64,000 nt of DNA from Brachyhypopomus gauderio (taxonomy: Eukaryota; Chordata; Actinopteri; Gymnotiformes; Hypopomidae). Positions 51,656 through 64,000 of the stretch are shown here, piece after piece (the stretch's first letter is position 1; each line of letters opens with the position of its first letter). The stretch is from contig NC_135226.1 of assembly GCF_052324685.1 (NCBI RefSeq), forward strand, positions 18,459,443 to 18,523,442. Direction: 5' to 3'. The translations under genes were made by a program, and so were the position numbers. Under the pieces are notes generated by a model. It was not told where the DNA came from and ran no database searches. It saw only the letters and a list, made by a program, of their open reading frames with translations.

Positions 51656-54088
51656 CGGGTGTGTTTTGGTCCCTGTGCTTCAGTGCACTGTTACTCAGAA
51701 TTTAGCAGTGCTCCTTCCTCACACAGGACTGTTCCCTCAATTATTAATGGATCAAGACATTGTGAGAAACCACTCACTCCTGCACCCTCACAGACTCTGT
51801 AAGCCACTAGTAAGGGGGGAGGGGAACAGAGGGGTTGTGTGCAGGAGGGGCAAAAGGGGCGGGGCTGTGTGTGTGTGTGTGTGTGTGTGTGCAGAAGGGG
51901 GATAGTGCTGGCTATCAAACCTGTCAAATGACATGCACAAATGCTTTTGCGTTATTTGACAAAGGCACCATGGGGATACGTAAGAATTTAAAGGAAAATA
52001 TTGCTGGCTGACCATGCGCAAAATCAATATGGCCACACCACAGACGGACACAAAACCCCCCCAGAAACACACACACACACACACACACAATGCCTACAAG
52101 GCTCCTCTCTGCCTTTATAGCAACGGCAGCAGAAAGCACCAGACACCAAGACTTAAGGGCACACAACGCAACCAATCAGAAACATTCACGTAGCCTTGGC
52201 ACTGTATTATATTCAACAAGGGGAGCAGAGGAGGGGAGAGAGAGACCTTAGAGGCAGATGGGTCATTTTACTATGCACCTTTTTTTTTTTCAGAAGCACA
52301 TTGATTCAAAGCACTGAGACAGCTTTTTTACCCTGATTGGACGATCGGAATCAATAAACCCCGTCTGCTGCAGCCACACATTTCACCTCCGCTAAGATTT
52401 CGGACCCACTCTGCAGTATTTGAAATGCGCTCAACGAGGTAGCCGAGGATAACACATTTTCCCCAACCACCGTCCGATAATGACAATGCACTTTATTGGT
52501 ATTAATACGGGTAATAAAACGGAATGAGCCGGAAGGAAAGGATCAGGTCCAGAGAGACGCTTCAGTGCTGCAGTCTCTGCGTAGTGAGCACGCTCTTACA
52601 GCCAGCGTGTAGCCTGAGACTCCCTCTGGGACAGGGGAGGTGTGACACTATCTGGGGGAGCTCCTGATTCTCCTCAAGAGCAGGTACTAGAACGGTAATG
52701 CTATCCTCCCCTGTGGTGACCCCTGCTCTAAACCACACGCACTGCACTGCAGTGATACAGCGTAAGCGCACACCGAATAAACAAAAAGCAAATTCATTAC
52801 ACTGAAAAGGTTAAACTTACTTTAAAAGTTAATGTGCGTTACTTTAAAGTAATATTAGTGTGCGAGCATCACCACTAAACCACATCAAGCATTACTCACA
52901 GGATTTCAACGATTCTGCAATTAAGTGGTCCCAATTCGTGGTCCCGCAACACTGTCAAGGGCTGTTCAGCACCATGGACAGCGACTCAGGTTTGGTGTCA
53001 TGGCGTGTTACTGAGCGTGTTCAGCTCATGGGTGACGTTATGGCACATATGGGAACAGCGCTGTAGGGTGAGGCTGGCCACTGCCTCTATCAGAGGCTTT
53101 TTCTTCACAATCTGGAACTGGATATTGATTGCTTTAATGCAGTCTGGTGGAGGTTCTCTCCCCAGGGGTGCAGTGAATGACTAATGGGGAATAGTGGCAT
53201 AGGGCCCCAGTTAATGAGCATTTATTGTCATCAGGAAGCCCAACCTGTTTCCGCATGACTAAAGCAAGCCTCAGGGCCATTCTGAACTGGATGCACCCGC
53301 CGCCGTCCAAGTTTCACTGACTTTTTGGTCACAATTCCAGCCATCAGTGTCTCCTCTCCTGGTTCTGATATGGTTTTATTGTGAAATTGATGTACAGCAG
53401 TAAATGACACTTTCAAAGTGCTGTAGTTACTTCATGCAGGGGAAAACATAACTACTGTGGAGACAGACTCCAATTTAGAAGAGATAAAACATACAAAACA
53501 ATGCTTTCACAGTCACTCAACCCTGTCATATACGTTCAACTCCCTCGATTGTGCACACACATCATTCAGGTGTAGGGTTTCTGTTCTTTGTTGTTTAGCT
53601 GCCGTAATAAAAATTATTTATAAAAATAAAAAAAGTTTGAAGAAAAAGTTTTCTGGCATTAAGACAGAACGATCCAGCAGGTTCTAGTCCCACCGAGACA
53701 CATTCACTGCGTTTTCCACTGTAACTCTCGCCGTCTCTCTCTTTCAGTCTAGAAACAGCCTTCAGCAGGGGGACATCGACGGCGCCAGACGGCTGGGTCG
53801 GCTAGCCCGTCTGCTCAGCATCGTCTCCATCATCCTGGGCATTCTCATGATAACGGTGTACACAGTGGTCACAGGTAGGACACGCCCTCATGCGCTTCGT
53901 AACAGAACCTTGCTCGTGGGGATAAAAAACAACAGGTCCTGTTTTTCATTGAAGCATGTTGCTGTGAACTAGCCCACCTCTGGACGTTTGGTGGTTGTAG
54001 TTGGAAAATGTAGCATTTGAAAATGACTCAATTAATGTGTTTCCATGAAGCTGAGTGTCTGTTTTCTCCCACAGTAACTGGCCAATGA
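47824..54088 (+). CDS. trarg1: Trafficking regulator of GLUT4 1 / TUSC5, CD225 (dispanin) family (3 coding exons, 185 aa)
   Basis: Coding exons are 47824-48240, 53748-53874 and 54075-54088; the last holds only the final three codons, the end of a split codon and the stop. Residues 1-112 are a hydrophilic, Ser/Thr-rich cytoplasmic region ([12 protein letters not shown]). The CD225 domain follows: a membrane-embedded segment at about 113-139 ([16 protein letters not shown]), a loop with the signature [14 protein letters not shown], and a transmembrane segment at about 161-182. The loop and both segments closely match mammalian TRARG1 (TUSC5), which sits in GLUT4 vesicles of fat and muscle and promotes insulin-stimulated glucose uptake; the N-terminus is divergent. 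Length is close to the human protein (about 177 aa). The ATG at 47824 is the first in the frame. Teleosts may carry two copies; I cannot assign a or b. Confidence 0.93.
50461..50552. promoter_or_regulatory. Cluster of GC boxes inside trarg1 intron 1
   Basis: About 90 bases of C-rich DNA containing repeated CCGCCC/CCCGCC and CCACCC motifs, i.e. Sp/KLF-type sites on the minus strand. It could be an intronic regulatory element or simply low-complexity DNA. It lies 270 bp before the larger GGGCGGG array. Confidence 0.3.
50821..51664. repeat. (GT)n array interrupted about 26 times by GGGCGGG
   Basis: About 840 bases made of GT runs of roughly 10-60 bases, each closed by GGGCGGG (sometimes GGGCGGGGG). 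The spacing follows recurring lengths (about 18-20, 22-24, 36-40 bases), so larger blocks have duplicated. All three plus-strand frames are open (Val-Cys with Trp-Ala or Gly-Arg); these are artefacts. GT runs favour Z-DNA and GGGCGGG is the core Sp1 site. Confidence 0.97.
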
Positions 54089-55979
54089 AAGAACGAAGAC
54101 GGAGAGGAAAAATCATCTTGAGTGAGAAAACAAGAAAAAAAAAAAAGTTCCAGTGTAATTACAAACAAAAATCTCCTTCTTCTAAATTTAATTATACAAA
54201 AACAAACAACAAAAAAAAAAATTAAAGGGAGTGTAAAGAAAAGCAAGATCTATTTACAGAGAAATGACATGCATGCATTGCGTTAACGTGTGCTTGATGA
54301 ATTGAAGAAAAAAAAAGAACAACGACTATTGTGTACGTGGAACAAATTGTGATCCTCTGAGGAACTGACTGATGATGAAGAGGATGGAAAAGACTCACCA
54401 CGAACATCTTCATCGGGATGCAGAGATAAGGACGTTGAATAATGAGCTGCATCATAATATTAATATTATTATATTACTCCTAGTCTTGTATTTCAGAAGT
54501 ATACAGATGCAGCACAGCTATATTTACAGTTTAACTCTCAATGTCTATTTTATATGGAGATTTGTATGCCAAGCTTACATAAGGCCACGGATATGAACTG
54601 GAGGAAGAGCCGTTGGACAGTTGTCTCGTCAGCGCCGGCTGCCTCCTAGACTCACTGACTTCGTCAAAGGGAATGGAAGCAACTCTGAACTGGAGGAGGT
54701 TTTGTTCAACCTTTTTATTTTGTAGCTTTTGTTTACACAAAAAAAAAAACGACCACCCGCATGTTTCTTTCTTAACTGTGGACAGTCTAACGTCGCCACC
54801 TCCCGTTATAATCACTGTAGCCTTTCTGCTCGGGATCGACGGCGGGAGCCGTTGGCGTCCGGCGCGGTCAGACTGATCTCTGTGCTTCGGTGTCGGGAGC
54901 GGTCTGGGTGTAGTGAAGCGCATGTCAGCTCCCCTCCCCACTCTAAGCTAGCAGCTAACGCATGGACATCTGTCTAGAGGCATGAAGGGGCCCGCAGCAT
55001 TTCAGAAAGGCCCCTCAGTTCAGAACAGTACGTGAAACTAGAGTGCTAATCACCGACCCCACTAGTGCAGAATGCCAGCCTACCCACTCCTTTCAGTCTC
55101 CTAACTTGTATGCTATATATCCAAACATTTAAGGAAATATTTAGGCATGCTGTAAGCAGACAGTACACCTGTTTTCTATTCTCACTTGAAATCACCATTT
55201 TACAAATGAGGCTTGTGTTTAAGGGATGTTACTTTGACAGGACACATTCGACGGTATTTACTCCCTCTATGTGACTTCTTAAAATTGGAGACATGAAAAA
55301 TACAAGTGTATGATCAATTGGTAACATTGTCATTAATGCCAAAGAATGTTGGAGTCAAAGAAAACAAGAACAAAAACCCATGGGTCTAGTTCCAGCTCTA
55401 ATTTCCTGCTCAGCTCTTAGTCTGGGATGGTGGTTGGGTTTCCGGAGTGGTTTTTAGCCAATGGCTCGATCCATTCAATCAAGTATTTTATCTCCATGTT
55501 CACTCATTTCAAAGCACTTACACTCCTTGTGAACTGGATGATCATTAGTACCAAACTCCATATTTTCCATAAAATGGCTGAAAAACAGGTCTATCTAACT
55601 TTCCTGTCCTTGATATACTGGAATCTTGGGATGGTTATTGTAACTTGATGAGATAGACTGCTAGCACCTACAACACATACAGAAGGTGATTACAGGTTTG
55701 GGAATGTTGTTCTTTTGCCTGTTCCCTGAATGTGTATGACTGTAGAGATGCTACACAAAGCACTAGTTTGGAGAGCAACAGGAAAAACAGTGCTCTCTTC
55801 CTTACATCACATGTATATTTATTATTTAACTGTAGGGGGGACACTGCCAATGCAAATACGAAGATGTGAAAGTGCTACCTATAAACCCAAATTACTTTAA
55901 ATTGTTTTTGGTACCTTGGTTTGCTTTGAACATGTTTTTTTTTATTTCATATTTGTAGTGTGTACTTCTGCATGTGTGG
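54089..55979 (+). other. trarg1: trarg1 3' UTR (inferred)
   Basis: The 1.9 kb after the stop lacks exons and ends at a canonical AATAAA (55980). A-rich runs occur at 54130-54320, including an early ATTAAA near 54221 that could give a shorter transcript. Confidence 0.5.
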
Positions 55980-55985
55980 AATAAA
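55980..55985 (+). terminator. trarg1: Candidate poly(A) signal of trarg1
   Basis: AATAAA is the first canonical plus-strand signal I find after the trarg1 stop. The real end could be earlier, at a variant signal. Confidence 0.45.
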
Positions 55986-56689
55986 TGTTACCATGCATGG
56001 TCCACAACACGGGTCTGGTTATTAATCCTGCAGATGGTCATTATAGAGCAAGATCTGCACCACTACAGATCTATAGGTTGGTGTGCAGATAAATCTGTTG
56101 GGCTACGTCACTCGCCTCGTCTAGAACGCTCACACATGCCCAGACTCACGCTCGTGTTCATCACAGTCCTACTGCGGACATGAATAATGCACAAGGAAGT
56201 GGTGCAGGATATGTCATCTAGCTTTACACTCACAAACACACATCTCCTCGACCCCTGAAGAACGCCTTCCTTCCTAACGGGGTAACTTGAACAAACGCAC
56301 CTGTGCACACATCTGATTCCACCGGATTCTGACTTTTACAATGTCAGGCATTAATCACGATGTGAAGTTTATTAATAATTTATTCATAAGCACATGTGAT
56401 TACAACAGAATTGTCTCAATACGATATAGCAACAATGAGAACTGAACATTTAAGCCCACATCCAGGTAATTGGCACAACTTGTGAAGAAAATGTATTGCA
56501 CTCAGTACTGAACAGTTCACTGTCAGATATAACCATAGTCTCCAGGGAATTAAAGTCACATTGAGAGGATTATGATGACTGAATCCCTCCCTATTTTGTC
56601 AGAAAGTAACAAATCATAAAACAATGACTCCATCCAGAGTGTGGTGGGATCCCACGTGAAAGTTAAAAATGTTTAACATAAATCTCAAT
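55986..56689. other. Intergenic, no gene seen
   Basis: AT-rich DNA between the trarg1 3' end and the Tc1-like element. No recognised frame or repeat. Confidence 0.5.
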
Positions 56690-58008
56690 TACAGTTGTGC
56701 TTGGAAGCTTGTGAAACATTTATAATTTTCTAAATGTCTGCATAAATTTGACCTAAAGCATCAAATTACATACAGAGAACCAAATTAAATGAAGAGGCAA
56801 AAATATATTTGGTCATTTATTTGAGTAAAACGGTTCAATATTACATAATGGTGAGTGGCAAACGTACATGACCATTAGCACTAGTTGTTAATTTGAAGGT
56901 GAAATTAAGAGTCAGGTCCATCCCAAATGTAATATTCACAACACATTTGTGGGCAATGAATTGAGACACTAATAAAGGAGCTTTCTGAGGATCTCTTAAA
57001 AAAAAATAAAATAAAAAGTTTGTGTTTTATATAAACCAAATATAGAATTTGGGCTCTTCCTATCCACAGAAAGATTGTGTTCAAATGGAGAAAATTCAAG
57101 ACCAGTTACACTCCCCATTGACCAAGAAAGATCACTACACGAGCAATAGGTCCATAACAGTTCGTGAAGTCACAGAGGAACCCAGAGTACCTTCTAAGCA
57201 TCTAAAGGCTTCTCTCACATTAGCTAAAGATGTATGTTTATGAGTCCACAGCAATGGCACCTTCGGAGAACGCCAATGCTCTGATGCCTGTCTGAAGTTT
57301 GCTATATGACATGGGCAAGCCAGAACGCTATAAAAAAAAAAAAAAGACAGATGAGACCAAAAATATATTTTTGGTTTAAATGTTACGTTTGGAGAGAGGA
57401 AAACACTGTATGAGAAATTTATCTGTGAATCATTGTAGTGTCTTGGGCCCGTTTTGCTACATTAGGACAAGGACGACTTGCTATCATTGATGGAACAACT
57501 AACTGTGAATCATACCAGCAAATTCTAAAGGAGAACATCAAGGCATGTGGGCCATGCAGCAGGACAGTGATCCTAAGTTCACAAGTTGGCCTACCAAAGA
57601 ATGATTAAAAGGACAATAAAGGCGATGCTTTGGACATGGCCAAGTCAAAGTCCTGACGTTAGTCCAACAGAAACGTGGACGTGCCTGATGTGAGCAGCTC
57701 ATGTAAGGAAACCCAACCAACACGCCAGGGCAGGAGTTCTGGTATGGAGGAATACGGGGGTAACTTCCCCACATGCGTGTGCAGAACTGAAACTAGCAGA
57801 AACATTTAAGTGCAGTTGCTGCAGCACAAGCGGGTCTTAACAGATACTGAAAGCAAAAGAGCCACACACACTTTTTCTATTAACGCGTATATAATACAGA
57901 ATGCCTCTCAATTAATAAATAACCAAGTACAATGATATTGTCCGATTTGCCTACATTGGTTCTCTTTATCTACTTTTAAGACCTGGCAAACGTTCAAGTA
58001 TCACTGTA
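56690..58008 (+). mobile_element. Dead, nearly full-length Tc1-like transposon
   Basis: The element runs from TACAGTTGTGCTTGGAAGCT to CAAGTATCACTGTA, with TA at each end. The length of about 1.3 kb includes terminal inverted repeats of roughly 180-200 bp: an AAATGTCTGCATAAATTTGA block near the left end, and a CTCTTTATCTACTTTTA block near the right that matches the left repeat of related elements. A plus-strand transposase relic fills the middle. It is an ordinary member of a widespread fish Tc1 family. Confidence 0.85.
56985..57860 (+). pseudogene. Tc1-type transposase relic
   Basis: Fragments of the paired-like DNA-binding part are readable at about 57049-57240 (REVTEEPRVPSKHLKASL). The catalytic part is readable at about 57340-57830, where a block like that ending in ..FAATSGQGRLAII can be followed only by changing frame. 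A poly(A)-like insertion at 57331-57344, deletions and stops break it. The copy cannot make an active enzyme. Confidence 0.8.
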
Positions 58009-59462
58009 AAGCCATTACATTTAGAGCCACTATATCTTGCAATCAGGGAATTTTCCAGTACACGTCAATGTTGAGATGTGTAAGGACAGCACAGCCAATA
58101 AGAGTATTAAGGATCTAGTTCAATCTATCCAGTTGTAATCTCCTGAATTGTAGACAGTGTAACTGGACAGCCCCACAGAGGCATAAAATAGAAAGTACAA
58201 TTTTAGCAGTGTATCACTCAGCATATACATCATATACAGAGAACGAAAGATTAAAGAGGCTTCCTCAGCAGACACCACAGGCAAACAAACAATCCACTAT
58301 TACATGGGGTCTGTCAAAAGTTCTCCTCATATACCACTCCTCATCATGCCTAAATATTTCTACTGAATTTTTGCAACTGTACTGGACAGAAAGAGTGGTA
58401 AATGGCCATATTTATATAAAACTCCAAAAGGAGTGCCACAGGTCTCTCTTCTGGGAAACATTTTTTTTTAAGTGTGTGCAACGCATGGTTTTAGTGTGCC
58501 TGACACCCTAGCCGTAGCTAGTGCGGAGAACATTAGCACAGGCCATTTTGCATTAACTGTGACGGTCATCAAAATATATATTATGCAAATGAGCTGAGCT
58601 ATGCAGAACTTTTTGGGGGAGCTGCAATCATTCGTCAAGCTACATGAACCACAGACACGAAGCCCACCATAGACAGAAATCAATGTGCCTCTCGCTCTAT
58701 AGACTAACAGAAACTTTCCACACTCCCAGAGGTTGGACACCATATCACTTCAGAGAGAAGAGGCATCACTTTAAGCAGCTGATGTTAAAAATCTGGCCTG
58801 ATGAATAGCCAATGAGCTCTGATGCAGTGATCACTGATGAACCTCCAACCTAAAAAGAAGAAGCAAATGATAAAATGGGGGATGCAGCACCTGTTGTGCT
58901 AACTGCACCGATGGAGAAAAAAAAACCGACAGGCGTCCAGACTTTGAGAAACGGGAAAGACAACGAGCAAAGCCCCCCGGAGATCCACGCAGCAGAACCC
59001 TGAAGGAGCTGCTCCCGCAGGTCTTGAAGAAGCTAATGCTCTCATCACTGCAGCTGAAACTCTTCTGGGTTTAAGGTACAAATCTTTACATGATCTCTCT
59101 GGGGATATTTCTGGACTCATTCTTGTAATCTTGCATATAAAGCACACGGCTCACAGATCTCCCTCACCGACACTCGTATAGTGGGGATTTCTACAGTGCA
59201 GGCTGCACCCAGCTCATGGCCGTCAGCAGAAACATGGTGGATCCTCTCGGATGCGTCTTTCCGACGCCCCTCCAGCTAAAGCACATAGAAGACAGACAAG
59301 AGTTTGGGCCAACAGTAGTCGTTTGTGCTACAATTTAATTTAGTTTGACAGCAAGCTGTCCATAACCTGTAAAAAGTAACCTTTAAGAAAGTTTAGAAAT
59401 CTTTGAAAAATAAAAAAGCCAAAGCGCCTATAGTGACATTTGAATATCCTGAATATGAATAA
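58009..59462. other. Intergenic between the Tc1-like element and gosr1
   Basis: No recognised exon on either strand. The region may include extended gosr1 3' UTR if the proposed poly(A) signal at 59463 is not used. Confidence 0.45.
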
Positions 59463-59468
59463 TTTATT
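59463..59468 (-). terminator. gosr1: Candidate poly(A) signal of gosr1
   Basis: TTTATT on the plus strand is AATAAA on the minus strand, 430 bases past the gosr1 stop. It is the first canonical signal after the stop in that direction. Confidence 0.4.
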
Positions 59469-59897
59469 AAATCACAAGGTACAGAAGATAAAGAACATTC
59501 CCCTTCACTTAAAGGGCCACATGTTAAAAATCCTCTTTGCCCCAATAATCATCAGTGACAGCACAATGTTTTGGCGCCTTTAAAACGCGTGAGAGAGGTT
59601 TTGCTCTTTAAGACTGAACCATTATAGTCTTATTAGTTATTTGGTCTCCAGTCCCTTGTCCACATCACAACAGCACATTTGTAATAGGACAACACAATGC
59701 TGTATGAGCTACATCCATCCCATTGCTAAATACAAGTAAGGTAGTCCATACTGGCCACAATCAATCCTGTTATCTGATTAGGCCGAATGGGAGTCTGCTC
59801 GGTGGCCCCCAGGGTCCCGTCACTGGGGTTATTCTCCAAGGCCCCGCCACTGCTTGAAGAATACCCCAAAAAAGCAATGTGTCAAATCCTCAGCCAA

Positions 59898-63470
<3,573 letters not shown>

Positions 63471-64000
63471 CTGTAAGAAGAAAAAAGAAAGCACATGGAT
63501 AAGGGGGAGAAGGTAAAAACACGATGACTTCACGACGTCTGTCATCTCAGAGACAAGCAGAGGGAACAAGAACCGGGAAGAAACTTCACATTTTTGATTC
63601 TTCCTGTTACTGGACCATGACTTTTGATGAGTGATGACATTAACCCAGTGGCCTGCATGAGCCCAAACCTGACAAGTTTGCCTGTACTCCGTCAGAAAAC
63701 GAAAGATTATGTTAAAGCAAAAAGCAGCTCACTTATGTTAAAACACTCAGTCACTTTGTCTCAGGCTCAACTTTCACTTTTAAAAAGTCTTCAAGGCAAA
63801 CCTAATATTACCTAAACCATATTTTACCTTGATGAATGTAACTGAAAAAAATGTTCCAAAAGAGATGTATGCATCAACTTAGCTACCTATTGCTAACCAA
63901 ACTCAAATTTCTTCCAAGTCTACTGTGAAGAGAGTAAACTGGCAGCCCAGATGTTTGACTCTACATGGGATCCTCAGCACCATGCCAGTGTCATTCCTCC
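63471..64000 (-). other. gosr1: gosr1 intron continuing off the window
   Basis: The exon at 63441-63470 has an acceptor (TTCTTACAG) on this side, so this DNA is intron. No further gosr1 exon is recognised up to 64000. Confidence 0.7.

Larger units (their letters stand above)
48241..53747 (+). other. trarg1: trarg1 intron 1 (5.5 kb)
   Basis: Donor GTGAGT and acceptor CTCTCTTTCAG. It holds an interrupted C run at about 49183-49205, a GC-box cluster at 50461-50552 and the GT/GGGCGGG array at 50821-51664. (GT)n at about 51867-51891 and (CA)n at about 52070-52089 follow. No exon of another gene is recognised. Confidence 0.85.

Noticed and set aside
50698..51905. Plus-strand frames of 325-360 codons rich in Val-Cys with Trp-Ala-Gly
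   Set aside because: All three frames are open because (GT)n and GGGCGGG contain no stop. The sequence is intronic to trarg1.

Overview
This window is nuclear DNA from a ray-finned fish (teleost), probably an otophysan; the lineage is an inference. The evidence is intron-containing vertebrate genes with GT-AG splice sites and fish-like protein sequences, fish Tc1-like and piggyBac-like transposons, a tRNA-derived SINE, a dispersed repeat common in fish genomes, and very abundant (CA)n, (GA)n and (AT)n microsatellites. I see nothing prokaryotic, no CRISPR array and no operon.

Four genes are recognisable. abhd15 (593-4313, + strand, 3 coding exons, 479 aa) is a membrane-anchored alpha/beta-hydrolase. 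aipl1 (38797-42431, +, 6 coding exons, 480 aa) is the photoreceptor FKBP-like/TPR co-chaperone of PDE6, here with a long acidic repeat tail. trarg1 (47824-54088, +, 3 coding exons, 185 aa) is a CD225/dispanin protein that regulates GLUT4 trafficking in mammals. The last three coding exons of gosr1 (59898-63470, - strand), a Golgi SNARE, lie at the right end; its 5' part is beyond the window. trarg1 and gosr1 are tail to tail.

The 34 kb between abhd15 and aipl1 holds no recognised protein gene. It contains a decayed SINE (5.3 kb), a Tc1-type MITE (14.9-15.4 kb), a 130 bp AT tract (16.4 kb), a CpG-rich promoter with CRE and NF-Y boxes that may drive an unidentified spliced transcript (16.9-18.6 kb), a dispersed repeat (18.7 kb), many microsatellites, and a 22 bp G-rich minisatellite next to telomere-like repeats (34.1-35.1 kb). 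Between aipl1 and trarg1 are a second AT tract, a broken endogenous retrovirus pol fragment (43.4-44.2 kb), a second telomere-like tract and a piggyBac-like MITE (44.6-45.1 kb). The long first intron of trarg1 holds about 840 bp of (GT)n interrupted about 26 times by GGGCGGG. A dead, nearly full-length Tc1-like transposon separates trarg1 from gosr1.

The genes do not form one pathway. abhd15 and trarg1 are both linked to insulin action in mammalian adipocytes, aipl1 acts in photoreceptors and gosr1 in Golgi traffic. I see no clear new biological system. The best leads are the lineage-specific AIPL1 tail, the canonical nucleophile elbow in this ABHD15, the GC-box/GT array in trarg1, the G-quadruplex-type minisatellite, and the unassigned promoter at 17 kb.
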